A program made the translations under genes and the position numbers. From Muribaculaceae bacterium Isolate-037 (Harlan) (GTDB lineage Bacteria > Bacteroidota > Bacteroidia > Bacteroidales > Muribaculaceae): a stretch of 64,000 nucleotides of DNA. Each line of letters begins with the position of its first letter. Position 1 is the first letter of the stretch. The notes under the pieces are model-generated. The model made no database searches. It saw only the letters and a program-made list of their open reading frames with translations, and was not told the DNA's origin. Where the stretch lies: positions 248,001 through 312,000 of the forward strand of contig RIAZ01000001.1 in NCBI GenBank assembly GCA_003762615.1, in the 5' to 3' direction. Positions 15,691 through 23,184 of this stretch are shown here, piece after piece.

Positions 15691-16242
15691 TTAGGTGTTG
15701 GATGCTCCGCTCTCTTCAGGCTTCGGAAATTCCGGACGCTTCGGGCGTGTCGGACGGCTGCGCTTGTAGAGGGCTGCTCTCACGTCCTCAAGCATTACGC
15801 CGGCATGTTCGGTATAGCCTTTTGCATCCTGCGGATTGGTGATGTTGAACCAGTCGGCCAGAATCAAGTCTACAAGGTAGGCATGGATTCCTGCGCCGAG
15901 TGCGTCGGCCGAGGCGTTGTTGTAGTTGGTCGGGAGTCGGAATGCCAAAGTCAGGATGCCTTCATTCTCGATAAGGTCGGCCACAAGGTTGTTGGTCGTT
16001 GTGGTCTCTTCGTCAAAATACTCGCCGAGTTTCGATTTCAGCCCGGTGAAATAAGTCATGAAGCTCCGGTTGAGCTGATCGGTTTCCTCGTTGTCCTCCG
16101 AGGCTTGCATCTTTGATCCAGCTTCATAGTTCGCTGTGCCGGATGCCATGCGGCTGTTACCTGTGATGTAGGCTTTGTTCCTCACATCATAGAGGACGGT
16201 TGCAACGTCGATGTGGACGGTAACAATCTGTTTTCTCTCCAT
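15691..16242 (-). CDS. Unknown virion-associated protein, paralog B of three
   Basis: A 183-aa protein with the shared signature: VATVLYDVRNKAYITGNS near the N-terminus, LILADWFNITNPQDAKGYTE in the second half, and a basic Pro-rich tail (KRSRPTRPKRPEFPKPEES). It lies 11 nt from paralog C and 5 nt from paralog A. Tandem copies of this kind can form hetero-oligomeric rings or act as alternative parts; I cannot decide which. Confidence 0.55.
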   Translation of the reverse strand: MERKQIVTVHIDVATVLYDVRNKAYITGNSRMASGTANYEAGSKMQASEDNEETDQLNRSFMTYFTGLKSKLGEYFDEETTTTNNLVADLIENEGILTLAFRLPTNYNNASADALGAGIHAYLVDLILADWFNITNPQDAKGYTEHAGVMLEDVRAALYKRSRPTRPKRPEFPKPEESGASNT

Positions 16243-16247
16243 AGTCG

Positions 16248-16754
16248 TTATTCGTTATTGGTTTCTTGGGTTGGTCGTGGAGGTCTGGGCGGTTGTGGTG
16301 TTTGCCTTGTAGGTCTTTGGGGCTTTCTTCGGTAATATGCCTTTCGTTTTACTCCGTCGAGCATACCTACTGCAGAAGCGGAGAAGTCGGCCGCCTCCTT
16401 TTTGTTGGTAAACACATACCACTTGCTGACGATATTCGTCACAAAGAAGGAAAACAGCTCTTTCTTCATGGCCGGTTCAAGAGCCGGATCAAAAGCGGAA
16501 GATAGACCTAAGAAAATGGTAAAAGAGCCTTTCTCGTTTTGCTCTTCCTGAACAAACTCTTTGAGTGCCTCGCAAACATCAACACAGCTTTCGTGCCAGA
16601 ATCTTTCAAGCTGACTCCGGTCGGCTTCGGTGGTAAAGATGCGGTCATAGGTTTTGTCGTCGCCTCCTTCCATTTTGGCACCGGTATATGAGGTTGTCTG
16701 TTCGACTTCCTCATATACCTCTTCTTTGTCTATGGTTATCGTTATCTCTCTCAT
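16248..16754 (-). CDS. Unknown virion-associated protein, paralog A of three
   Basis: A 168-aa protein. Its start (MREITITIDKEEVYEEVEQT) and its SKWYVFTNKKEAADFSASA segment line up with those of the two downstream paralogs. The tail is extremely Pro/Arg-rich (RKPQRPTRQTPQPPRPPRPT). It begins 1 nt from the end of the putative spanin gene, so it is in the lysis transcript. Confidence 0.55.
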   Translation of the reverse strand: MREITITIDKEEVYEEVEQTTSYTGAKMEGGDDKTYDRIFTTEADRSQLERFWHESCVDVCEALKEFVQEEQNEKGSFTIFLGLSSAFDPALEPAMKKELFSFFVTNIVSKWYVFTNKKEAADFSASAVGMLDGVKRKAYYRRKPQRPTRQTPQPPRPPRPTQETNNE

Positions 16755-16755
16755 A

Positions 16756-17334
16756 TCAGAAATTCCACAAGTTGTAATTGATGCTTATACCTGCGCATGG
16801 TTGGAGACCCTGCGGTGTCATGCCGTATCCGGCGAACACTCCGATTCCCCATCGCTTCGGCTTGATGGGAGGCTCGCGGATGGTCACTGTCTCATGCCGT
16901 GGGAAGACATAGATACTGTCCATCTTCGGGTCATATCCGCTTACCCATGCGTGATAATCCTCACCCTCATATTCCTTTTGGGTGATGGGGATTTCAACCG
17001 CAACAGTATCGGGAATCTCTTCGGGAATATTTTCCATGACAATGTTACCATCCTGCGGAACATCCTGTGTGGCTCTGTCATTCGGGCTGGACACAGGCAA
17101 GAATGCTATTTTAGTCCCAAGTGACACCTCCTGCTTAGGTTTCGGTTCATAGTACGGGATGGTATCTATGTAAGTGATTGTGTCCACTACACAACTGCTG
17201 CCCTGTTCCGTACCCGGAGACGATTGGCACTTGTGGAGATACGCACCTGCCAATATGCAAATGGCAAGTATAAACACTATGGCAAGTATGTTCTTGACCT
17301 TGCGTATCACTTTGCGTATTGTGTCGCCTCTCAT
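16756..17334 (-). CDS. DUF6808 protein, candidate spanin
   Basis: A 192-aa protein. One N-terminal membrane segment (ILAIVFILAICILAGAYL, about residues 15-33) is followed by an acidic, Pro-rich periplasmic stretch. The end has the character of two outer-membrane beta strands (WGIGVFAGYGMTPQG and CAGISINYNLWNF) and closes on Phe, the usual C-terminal residue of barrel proteins. Gene order is holin, amidase, then this gene, exactly where spanins sit. It overlaps the amidase gene by 4 nt. A spanin links inner and outer membranes in Gram-negative lysis. This one would do so in a single chain; the role is inferred. Confidence 0.5.
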   Translation of the reverse strand: MRGDTIRKVIRKVKNILAIVFILAICILAGAYLHKCQSSPGTEQGSSCVVDTITYIDTIPYYEPKPKQEVSLGTKIAFLPVSSPNDRATQDVPQDGNIVMENIPEEIPDTVAVEIPITQKEYEGEDYHAWVSGYDPKMDSIYVFPRHETVTIREPPIKPKRWGIGVFAGYGMTPQGLQPCAGISINYNLWNF

Positions 17335-17945
17335 TTCGTGTATCCTTTGATGTAATCAATGATTCCGTCCACATGGGCAAGCATGATGCGTTCCTTGCTC
17401 CCTGTAAGCAGCTTCACACCATCATGCGTGTCATGGAAGGCACTCTCCGTCAAGACTGCCGGGCATTTGGTATCGCGACATATTCCGAGATTCTGTTGAA
17501 TGAACCGTTTGCCCTGTTTCTCAATGACTGCTCGGTTCCCTTTCAGTCCCGCTTCGATTGCCCTTGCCCAGATGGCATCGGCAAGCCACTTCGATTTCTG
17601 AGACGCGTTGAGCGATACCTCTGCCACAAATCCGCTCCACTCACCGTCATGCCACTTCCCGTCATTCGAGTTGGCATTACTGTGTATCGACACAAGGATT
17701 ACATTCTCTTTGCCGTAGAGGTCGCAGATTTGATTTACACGTTTCACCCGGCTGTCTGTGCCACTGTTGATTGGAATGTCCTCGCGCTCCGGCACAAGCA
17801 GACGTGCATCATATCCGCGTTTTGTCAGCTCTCCGGCAATCATGTGCGCCATCTCCCGCGCCCATGCCCATTCCTGATACTTGCCGTCCGGCGAACACTT
17901 GCCCTTCGTGTCAAAGCCGTGTCCGTTGTCAATTAAGATTATCAT
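17331..17945 (-). CDS. N-acetylmuramoyl-L-alanine amidase (endolysin)
   Basis: A 204-aa Amidase_3-type enzyme. Zinc ligands are apparent as H9 in DNGHG, E25 in YQEW and H88 in VSIHSNA, with a catalytic Glu in VLTESAFHD. There is no signal peptide or SAR anchor, so export must depend on the holin. It cleaves the bond between N-acetylmuramate and L-alanine in peptidoglycan. It overlaps the holin gene by 17 nt and the candidate spanin by 4 nt. Confidence 0.9.
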   Translation of the reverse strand: MIILIDNGHGFDTKGKCSPDGKYQEWAWAREMAHMIAGELTKRGYDARLLVPEREDIPINSGTDSRVKRVNQICDLYGKENVILVSIHSNANSNDGKWHDGEWSGFVAEVSLNASQKSKWLADAIWARAIEAGLKGNRAVIEKQGKRFIQQNLGICRDTKCPAVLTESAFHDTHDGVKLLTGSKERIMLAHVDGIIDYIKGYTK

Positions 17946-18417
17946 TGTTTGAAATATTTGATTCTAAAAATCCGCTTTTCTGTTTGATTTCACTGTGTCC
18001 GAGAACAAGGTCGGCAACCATTTTGGAAATATCTTCCTTGTTCTCAATTATGATGCTCATGGTCTTTTCTGCCTTGCGAAGCTCCGCTTTCGTCCATGAC
18101 TTCTCACGGACAGATTTAAACTCGCAGAATATGCACCATGCCGCCCATATCATGGAGAAGAAAGGCGCAGGGAGTATAATGCAGCCGATAAGGTCTATGC
18201 ACATCAGCACAGAAAAAGGCATGATGTATTTGCGTCCTTTCTCACAGGTTTTCTTGTAGCCTGTTGACGTGGTGGCCATCCCCAATGCTTTAGCTTTCTT
18301 GATCCCGAAAAACAGGTCAACAGCCATAGCAACAAGCATGCCGCCGACACACAGGCAGATGAGCAGTATATGAAGATACATGTGCTCATGAAGTAGGTCG
18401 TTCAGTATTTCCCGCAT
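17929..18417 (-). CDS. Holin family protein
   Basis: A 162-aa protein with membrane segments around residues 14-33 (LLICLCVGGMLVAMAVDLFF) and 65-95 (MPFSVLMCIDLIGCIILPAP, FFSMIWAAWCIF), separated by a basic loop. A charged, helical C-terminal tail follows. The pattern DLFFGIKKAK is typical of Bacteroidales phage holins. It forms the pore that lets the downstream amidase reach the cell wall. It starts 4 nt after the DGR reverse transcriptase, so lysis and diversification share a transcript. Confidence 0.8.
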   Translation of the reverse strand: MREILNDLLHEHMYLHILLICLCVGGMLVAMAVDLFFGIKKAKALGMATTSTGYKKTCEKGRKYIMPFSVLMCIDLIGCIILPAPFFSMIWAAWCIFCEFKSVREKSWTKAELRKAEKTMSIIIENKEDISKMVADLVLGHSEIKQKSGFLESNISNNDNLN

Positions 18418-18421
18418 GGCG

Positions 18422-19720
18422 TTACTCCTCGTCTATTGTCCCCTCAAAGTAGTATCCACGCTTGTTGCGGATGATGGTATTGAAGGGAAGGTTACTTTTG
18501 TCTATTTGCTGAAGAACTTCGCAGAGGAACTGATAGCCGCCTCCCACGAAACGCTTCTTACCCTCAAAGCGTATCTGCATTTTCAGATACAGCGTGTCCG
18601 GCTTCTTCTCGCTCGGTCGTACCGTGAAGTCAAGTATCTCGATAGGGCGGTCAACAATTGCCTCTATCTTGATGTTGTCACCCTCAAAGGGTCGTTCTAT
18701 CTTTTTCCCAATTAACTGTGATAAGTCCATATCGTTGTCTCGGTTTACTATTTTTTCAATAAGGTTCTTTGCATCGCAATGTTGAACTATGCCCATGTAG
18801 CTCGGTACGCTCTTGGAGACGTGCCGCCTCCTTGCAAATGCCTGTTTGATGCGCTTCCTTACAAGGGTACTGTCGTGACGGTAAACATATCCTCCGAAGT
18901 CAAGACCCCGCTCAGACCGGTTTCTGCCAAGTGGGAATATCTGCCTCTTGCGGTTGCTCTCAAGCCTCAGTTCATACCAAAGAAAATTCATTATTCTCCA
19001 TTGCCATTGATGAAGCTGCGATTTGTCCTCGCTCATAATCACAATGTCATCCATGTAGCGGAAATAGTGCTTGGCTTTCAACGTCTCTTTGATGAAGCGG
19101 TCAAGCGAACCGAGATAGAGGTTTATCCACAACTGCGAAAGAAAATTGCCGATTGGCAGACCTTTCCCGTTGAAGTTGATGAGATCAAGCAGGGCAAGCA
19201 TCTTTTCATCTTTGCAGAAATGACGGTTGCGTTTGGCAAGTATCTCATTGTCCACGCTCGGATAGCATTTGGATATATCCATCTTCAAAACAAACACACT
19301 CCGGTGTCGATAGCTCTGAATGGCTCTCTTAACCTTATGGTTCATGTTATACCGGGCGATGCCGCAGTTTATCCCACGGTCTTTCAGACAAGCGTATGTG
19401 TCTGCCGTCAGACTGCTGTCCCATCTTTTCCGCATTACAAGGCTGATAGCGTGTTGAACACACCTGTCGGGATAGAATGGCAGTTTAAATATCTCCCTCT
19501 CTTTCCCATACTCGGTTTTCATTATGTCAACCCGGTAGGGTGATGGTTTGAAGTGTCCCTCACTCAGCATATCGCTGAGCATCCTCGCATACTTTTCCGG
19601 CTCTGCAAGAACCCTTCTTACATTGCGATATTTCTTCTTGCCCTTTGCCGCATTGAATATGGCAGTAAGCAATAAGTTCTCGTCACAGAGTTTCTCCCAA
19701 ACGTTGTTTATTCTATTCAT
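18422..19720 (-). CDS. DGR reverse transcriptase
   Basis: A 432-aa reverse transcriptase. The first catalytic Asp is D148 (KMDISKCYPS). The DGR-class motif LPIGNFLSQ is at about 189-197, where retroviral enzymes have QG. YMDD is at 222-225 and a basic thumb (SNRKRQIF, LDFGGYVYR) follows. Residues of about 300-432 form an additional beta-rich domain (IEILDFTVRP, KKRFVGGGYQFLCEVL) beyond the usual end. It copies the template RNA with errors at adenines to rewrite the variable region of the fibre gene. The template repeat lies 175 nt upstream of its start. Confidence 0.95.
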   Translation of the reverse strand: MNRINNVWEKLCDENLLLTAIFNAAKGKKKYRNVRRVLAEPEKYARMLSDMLSEGHFKPSPYRVDIMKTEYGKEREIFKLPFYPDRCVQHAISLVMRKRWDSSLTADTYACLKDRGINCGIARYNMNHKVKRAIQSYRHRSVFVLKMDISKCYPSVDNEILAKRNRHFCKDEKMLALLDLINFNGKGLPIGNFLSQLWINLYLGSLDRFIKETLKAKHYFRYMDDIVIMSEDKSQLHQWQWRIMNFLWYELRLESNRKRQIFPLGRNRSERGLDFGGYVYRHDSTLVRKRIKQAFARRRHVSKSVPSYMGIVQHCDAKNLIEKIVNRDNDMDLSQLIGKKIERPFEGDNIKIEAIVDRPIEILDFTVRPSEKKPDTLYLKMQIRFEGKKRFVGGGYQFLCEVLQQIDKSNLPFNTIIRNKRGYYFEGTIDEE

Positions 19721-20055
19721 TGAAGCGTTATTTCTTTATTAGCCCGTGTGAGCCTTTTCGCTAATGTTCATTTGCCGTACAACTGACACACTACTGATAA
19801 GCGGACCGTCTCGTTTCTATAGGTCTTGTCTGTCGTGTTTCACCATGCAGGTGAGGCTTCCGTGCCTTTGGTACTTATTGGCTGTGTTGTTACTTCACAC
19901 GTAAGCTGGAACCGATGTTCGTGTTCGCATTCGAGGGCGCGTTGTTGCCATTCGCGTAACGGAGGACGCAATTCGCCTCATTCGCATTGCCGCCGAAGTG
20001 AGTACCACGCAAGCACAGACAGCCTGTTTGGGGTCAGTTTCCGTGACTTGGATTA
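19721..20055 (-). ncRNA. DGR template RNA region (spacer and template repeat)
   Basis: This 335-nt stretch has no gene. Read on the minus strand it gives the template repeat (20010-19896) and then a spacer to the reverse transcriptase start. In known DGRs such RNA primes and structures cDNA synthesis. A small hairpin, TCACC-ATGCA-GGTGA, is visible near 19839-19853. The exact transcript ends cannot be seen. Confidence 0.75.
19896..20010 (-). repeat. DGR template repeat (TR)
   Basis: 115 bp, collinear with the variable repeat at 20571-20685 without gaps. There are 19 differences. Every one is at a T of the plus strand here, that is an A in the template sense, and none is at another base. 19 of the 26 template adenines differ. 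In the fibre's reading frame the template encodes Asn (AAC or AAT) at nine sites, the codon type that gives the widest substitution range. Confidence 0.97.
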
Positions 20056-20379
20056 TTATTCATATCCTGCCGCTTTTGCAGCTTCGCGGATTTCGTTTAC
20101 GAAAGAGTTGAATGCAGCCACTTCCGGATCATTGCCCCTTGCCATGTTACGCAGGATACGCTTCTGACCGTCCTCGCCATATTCCGATGCAATGGCGGCA
20201 TCAACGATGTTGTCAACAGTCAGAGGCTGTTCAACCTTGGGTACAAGGTCGGCACGATACCCGGTTTTCTTGACTCCGTTTTCTTCGGTCACTTCCTCTT
20301 TGATGTTGAGGGGTACGATTCTTTTGTTGCCCCATTCCTGCGGAACAGGCATTTCAGAAAAATAAATTTGTCTTTCCAT
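20056..20379 (-). CDS. Unknown protein in the DGR accessory (Avd) position
   Basis: A 107-aa protein lying between the target gene and the template repeat, where Avd is found in the Bordetella phage DGR. It does not look like Avd, which is a four-helix basic protein. It has a beta-type start (PQEWGNKRIVPLNIKEEV) and a helical end (NDPEVAAFNSFVNEIREAAK), more like a tail-assembly chaperone. It could assist folding of the diversified fibre or be a DGR accessory. Confidence 0.55.
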   Translation of the reverse strand: MERQIYFSEMPVPQEWGNKRIVPLNIKEEVTEENGVKKTGYRADLVPKVEQPLTVDNIVDAAIASEYGEDGQKRILRNMARGNDPEVAAFNSFVNEIREAAKAAGYE

Positions 20380-20468
20380 TATTTTTTTTGATTTTGAAAT
20401 TCTTGCTGATGTTTTTTATGACCACAACCCTTTGCTGCCGCCCGGTTTGCGTCTTAGGCTTGGGTTGA

Positions 20469-20533
20469 GATTTCGGTTTGAGACCTCTCCGCCTTATCCC
20501 TTGCAGGGGGCGGAGAGGTAGGGATTTCGGTTT
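20469..20533 (-). promoter_or_regulatory. Hairpin with flanking repeats downstream of VR (candidate DGR target element)
   Basis: A perfect 11-bp inverted repeat, ACCTCTCCGCC (20483-20493) with GGCGGAGAGGT (20509-20519), is flanked by direct repeats GATTTCGGTTT at 20469-20479 and 20523-20533. It starts 36 bp past the target stop codon and about 50 bp past the VR. DGR targets often carry a hairpin or cruciform just beyond the VR that improves retrohoming. There is no U-tract on the minus side, so it is not a plain terminator. Confidence 0.5.
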
Positions 20534-20555
20534 TCGTCTTGAGTGTCGATGTTCG

Positions 20556-22196
20556 TTAGTCGTTAATCTCCACACGGAAGCCGGAACCGACGTGCGTGCC
20601 CGCACTCGAGGGCGCGCCGCTGCCAGCCGCGTAACGGAGGACGCAAACCGCCTCATCCGCAAAGCCGCCGAAGCGAGCACCACGCCGTCTGAACTTACCC
20701 TGTACCAAGTCAGTGGCAGATGAGTAGAAGTGCGCCTGCTCGTAGGTGCTGAGACCGGCTCCTCCCACCTCCGTGAGTGCGGTGGCAATACCGTTGACGG
20801 CAAACATCTTGGTTGCCCATGCACCGCCTCCGGCTTTGTTTACAATTACAGGCATTTCTCCGAGACAGTCGTATGTCTTTTCAAAGCCATAGTTGCCCTC
20901 GCTGTCATATAGTGCGACATCGCTGTCGCTGACAAGTGCGTCAATGCTTGGTGAGCGGTATGCCTTGTGATGAAGTTTTTCTTCTCCGTCAAGCCACTGA
21001 ATAAACTCGTAACCGCTGTACCACTGTGTGCAGTGTCCCCACAGACGGTTGCGTCCTCGCCACAGTGGAACTCGCATAACAACGTCCACCTTCCAGTTCT
21101 GTTTTTCGCCTCCGGCGGTGAGTGCCGCATTGTTGAGGTTGAAAGTGAATGTCTTGGTATAGATTCCGGTCATTACACCCTGCTCTATACCTGCGATAGG
21201 ATTGCCGTCTGAATCTTTTACTGATTCAAATGAGGCATTGCCGTCTGACACGGCGAGCTGAGCCTCAAACATTTTCAGCATCGGGCATGATCCGTTGAGG
21301 ATTGTCCACATATTGCTCCCGACAGTAGAGTCATTGATAAACATCTGTGTGCCGAAGGTGTGATAGCGGTAGGTCGCTCCATTGTCTGCCGTGAGACGGA
21401 AGCCGGATACCTTGCCCCATGTCTGTGCGGTCGGGGTCGAGATGGAAGAAAGACTGTGACCGAGTAGGCTGTTGAGCTGTTTTGTGCGGAATTCGATATA
21501 CATGAAAGCTGCGGTAAGCTCAAGGTCTTGGTTGCAGATGTTCATGTACGGACGGTTGCTGTTGGTGTCAGCATTCTTGGCACGTGCATACTGTTCGTAT
21601 TGGAAACGGCTCAGAGAATTGCGCGGATAACCTCCTGCCTCTGTGGTCCCGAAAAGCGGATCGGTGTGTCCTACCCCGACACCTGCTCCATGTGTTCCTG
21701 TAACACCCTCATTACGGATGGAGCGCATGACACCGTTGAGCATGGTGGCATAGTCCGGGGTCTCACCGTATGCAGGATACTCCTTGGCAACGTCTCCATC
21801 GTAGGTGAACGGCTGGTCAGACACGATGAATCGCTCGTATGTCGGGTTGGTGCCTCCGATGATTGCATAGACAGTCTTGGTATGCACCTGCATGATGTCT
21901 GCTCCGTCCGTACCGTCAAGCACTGCGTTTGCTCCATCCTCTGTTTTGCGCCAATTGGTCTGGTTGAGGATAGTCTGAATTTCTGCGTCCTTTACAGATG
22001 CAATCTTCATCTGATTGTGGAAACGCATCTCCTTGAGAAGCGAGGCGTCGCCTATCATCTTGTGATAGCCGTTGTCTCCACCCTGATTGCTTGCGCCTCG
22101 GGTAAACTCGATACCGTAATAGTGTTCAAGTTTACGGAGTCCGGCCGCATCCGTCACTGCTGACGGCAAAACTACTTTAAGTCCTTTCGTTGACAT
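20556..22196 (-). CDS. DGR-diversified tail fibre / receptor-binding protein
   Basis: A 546-aa virion protein. The first 430 or so residues are beta-rich with Asn/Gly/Thr composition. The last 120 have the C-type-lectin layout of DGR targets, ending in HVGSGFRVEI. The variable repeat covers residues 505-542. Fourteen residues differ from the template: 507, 508, 512, 514, 517, 524, 526, 527, 531, 533, 535, 536, 539 and 540. All would lie on the ligand face of the lectin fold. It stands after three other tail genes and before the template and reverse transcriptase. Confidence 0.9.
   Translation of the reverse strand: MSTKGLKVVLPSAVTDAAGLRKLEHYYGIEFTRGASNQGGDNGYHKMIGDASLLKEMRFHNQMKIASVKDAEIQTILNQTNWRKTEDGANAVLDGTDGADIMQVHTKTVYAIIGGTNPTYERFIVSDQPFTYDGDVAKEYPAYGETPDYATMLNGVMRSIRNEGVTGTHGAGVGVGHTDPLFGTTEAGGYPRNSLSRFQYEQYARAKNADTNSNRPYMNICNQDLELTAAFMYIEFRTKQLNSLLGHSLSSISTPTAQTWGKVSGFRLTADNGATYRYHTFGTQMFINDSTVGSNMWTILNGSCPMLKMFEAQLAVSDGNASFESVKDSDGNPIAGIEQGVMTGIYTKTFTFNLNNAALTAGGEKQNWKVDVVMRVPLWRGRNRLWGHCTQWYSGYEFIQWLDGEEKLHHKAYRSPSIDALVSDSDVALYDSEGNYGFEKTYDCLGEMPVIVNKAGGGAWATKMFAVNGIATALTEVGGAGLSTYEQAHFYSSATDLVQGKFRRRGARFGGFADEAVCVLRYAAGSGAPSSAGTHVGSGFRVEIND
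20571..20685 (-). repeat. DGR variable repeat (VR)
   Basis: 115 bp at the 3' end of the fibre gene, same length as the template repeat. It differs from it only at template adenines (19 substitutions). Template Asn codons have become Gly, Ser, Ala, Val, Asp, Phe and His in the present copy. Identity ends sharply at both edges. Confidence 0.97.
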
Positions 22197-22222
22197 GATT
22201 GTTTTGAATTTAATGATAAATA

Positions 22223-22666
22223 TTATTGGTTTTCAATAGCCGACAGACGTGTTTCTATTTCGTCAATCCTTTCTTTGATGTCACGGGGGATACCTTTAAA
22301 ATCGGTCTTTCCCTCCCGGTCTATCATGAAGAGTATCCTGTCCTCACAGTCAAGGATATAATAGATGCCGTAGTCATCGCTCTCCATGATGCGCGTGTCT
22401 CTGAGGCGGAGCGCGCCTCCAATCTCGTGGTCGCCTTTGGTTTTCGATTCACGGCTTGTAATCCCGACCTCAAATCTCGCCCTGCCGTTGCGGTCAAATG
22501 CGGCGAGTATGCGGTAGGCCGCATCCGTGATTGTCAGTACATCATCGCCTATATCTTCCGTTTGGAGAATCTTTTCAAGAGCCTCAATCCTTTCGTTTGA
22601 AGCGGAAAGGAGAGCCTTGAAAAGTCTCCATATACGGTTGATATGTTTCGCCGTGGCAAATTGCAT
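22223..22666 (-). CDS. Tail fibre-associated protein with FAI-D-LFGI repeat
   Basis: A 147-aa protein. A helical start (RLFKALLSASNERIEALEKI) precedes one or two copies of a short beta repeat (YRILAAFDRNGRARFEV and YYILDCEDRILFMIDREG), then IPRDIKERIDEIETRL as a coiled-coil stalk. The same repeat occurs in two larger tail genes further upstream in the operon. Probably a fibre component or adaptor to the diversified protein. Confidence 0.6.
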   Translation of the reverse strand: MQFATAKHINRIWRLFKALLSASNERIEALEKILQTEDIGDDVLTITDAAYRILAAFDRNGRARFEVGITSRESKTKGDHEIGGALRLRDTRIMESDDYGIYYILDCEDRILFMIDREGKTDFKGIPRDIKERIDEIETRLSAIENQ

Positions 22667-22680
22667 AGGGTCAAGTCTGC

Positions 22681-23172
22681 TTAAGATTTATAGGTGCCGC
22701 TGATAATCGCCTCTATTGTCTCGTCCGGGATTGCCTCCACACCACACTCGGCAGGAGTGTGGACATGGCTCTCCGGCGGGAATGCCGTGGGTTTGCCTGT
22801 CACCCCGCCCCAAGGCACAGCATCCGCAAGAGCCGCCTTTGCCGCAGTCCCGACAACATAATCGGTAAATGCCGCCTCTGTGCCGAGCTTGGTGTCATCC
22901 ACAACGGCATACATCTTGCCCGACTGTGTGACTTTGATGCTGTCTCCGTTCTGCACATCATCAGATGTAAGGGCGAGACGTGCCGCCTCAGTCTCTACGA
23001 TTGTTATGCGTTCAAGTGCCGCTTTCGGCAACTTGTCAAGAGGTATTGTCCCGGAAAGCTGTGCCGCATCTACCGAACCGGCTTTCCCTACTACAAGTGT
23101 CCCGTCTTTAAGTTTCTGAATAATGAGGTTCAGACCGTGAACGTCGAGAATCTGTAAATTACTGACTGCCAT
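22681..23172 (-). CDS. Tail fibre protein
   Basis: A 163-aa protein with an N-terminal strand (SNLQILDVHGLNLIIQKLKD), a Lys/Ala-rich middle and the phage-fibre segment WGGVTGKPTAFPPESHVHT. The last is a widespread short motif of tail fibre shafts. It lies 14 nt from the previous gene in a contiguous fibre block. Confidence 0.7.
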   Translation of the reverse strand: MAVSNLQILDVHGLNLIIQKLKDGTLVVGKAGSVDAAQLSGTIPLDKLPKAALERITIVETEAARLALTSDDVQNGDSIKVTQSGKMYAVVDDTKLGTEAAFTDYVVGTAAKAALADAVPWGGVTGKPTAFPPESHVHTPAECGVEAIPDETIEAIISGTYKS

Positions 23173-23184
23173 AAAATCTAAAGT

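Noticed and set aside
18779..19543. Long 254-aa plus-strand frame opposite the reverse transcriptase
   Set aside because: Antisense shadow of a gene with all catalytic motifs in place.
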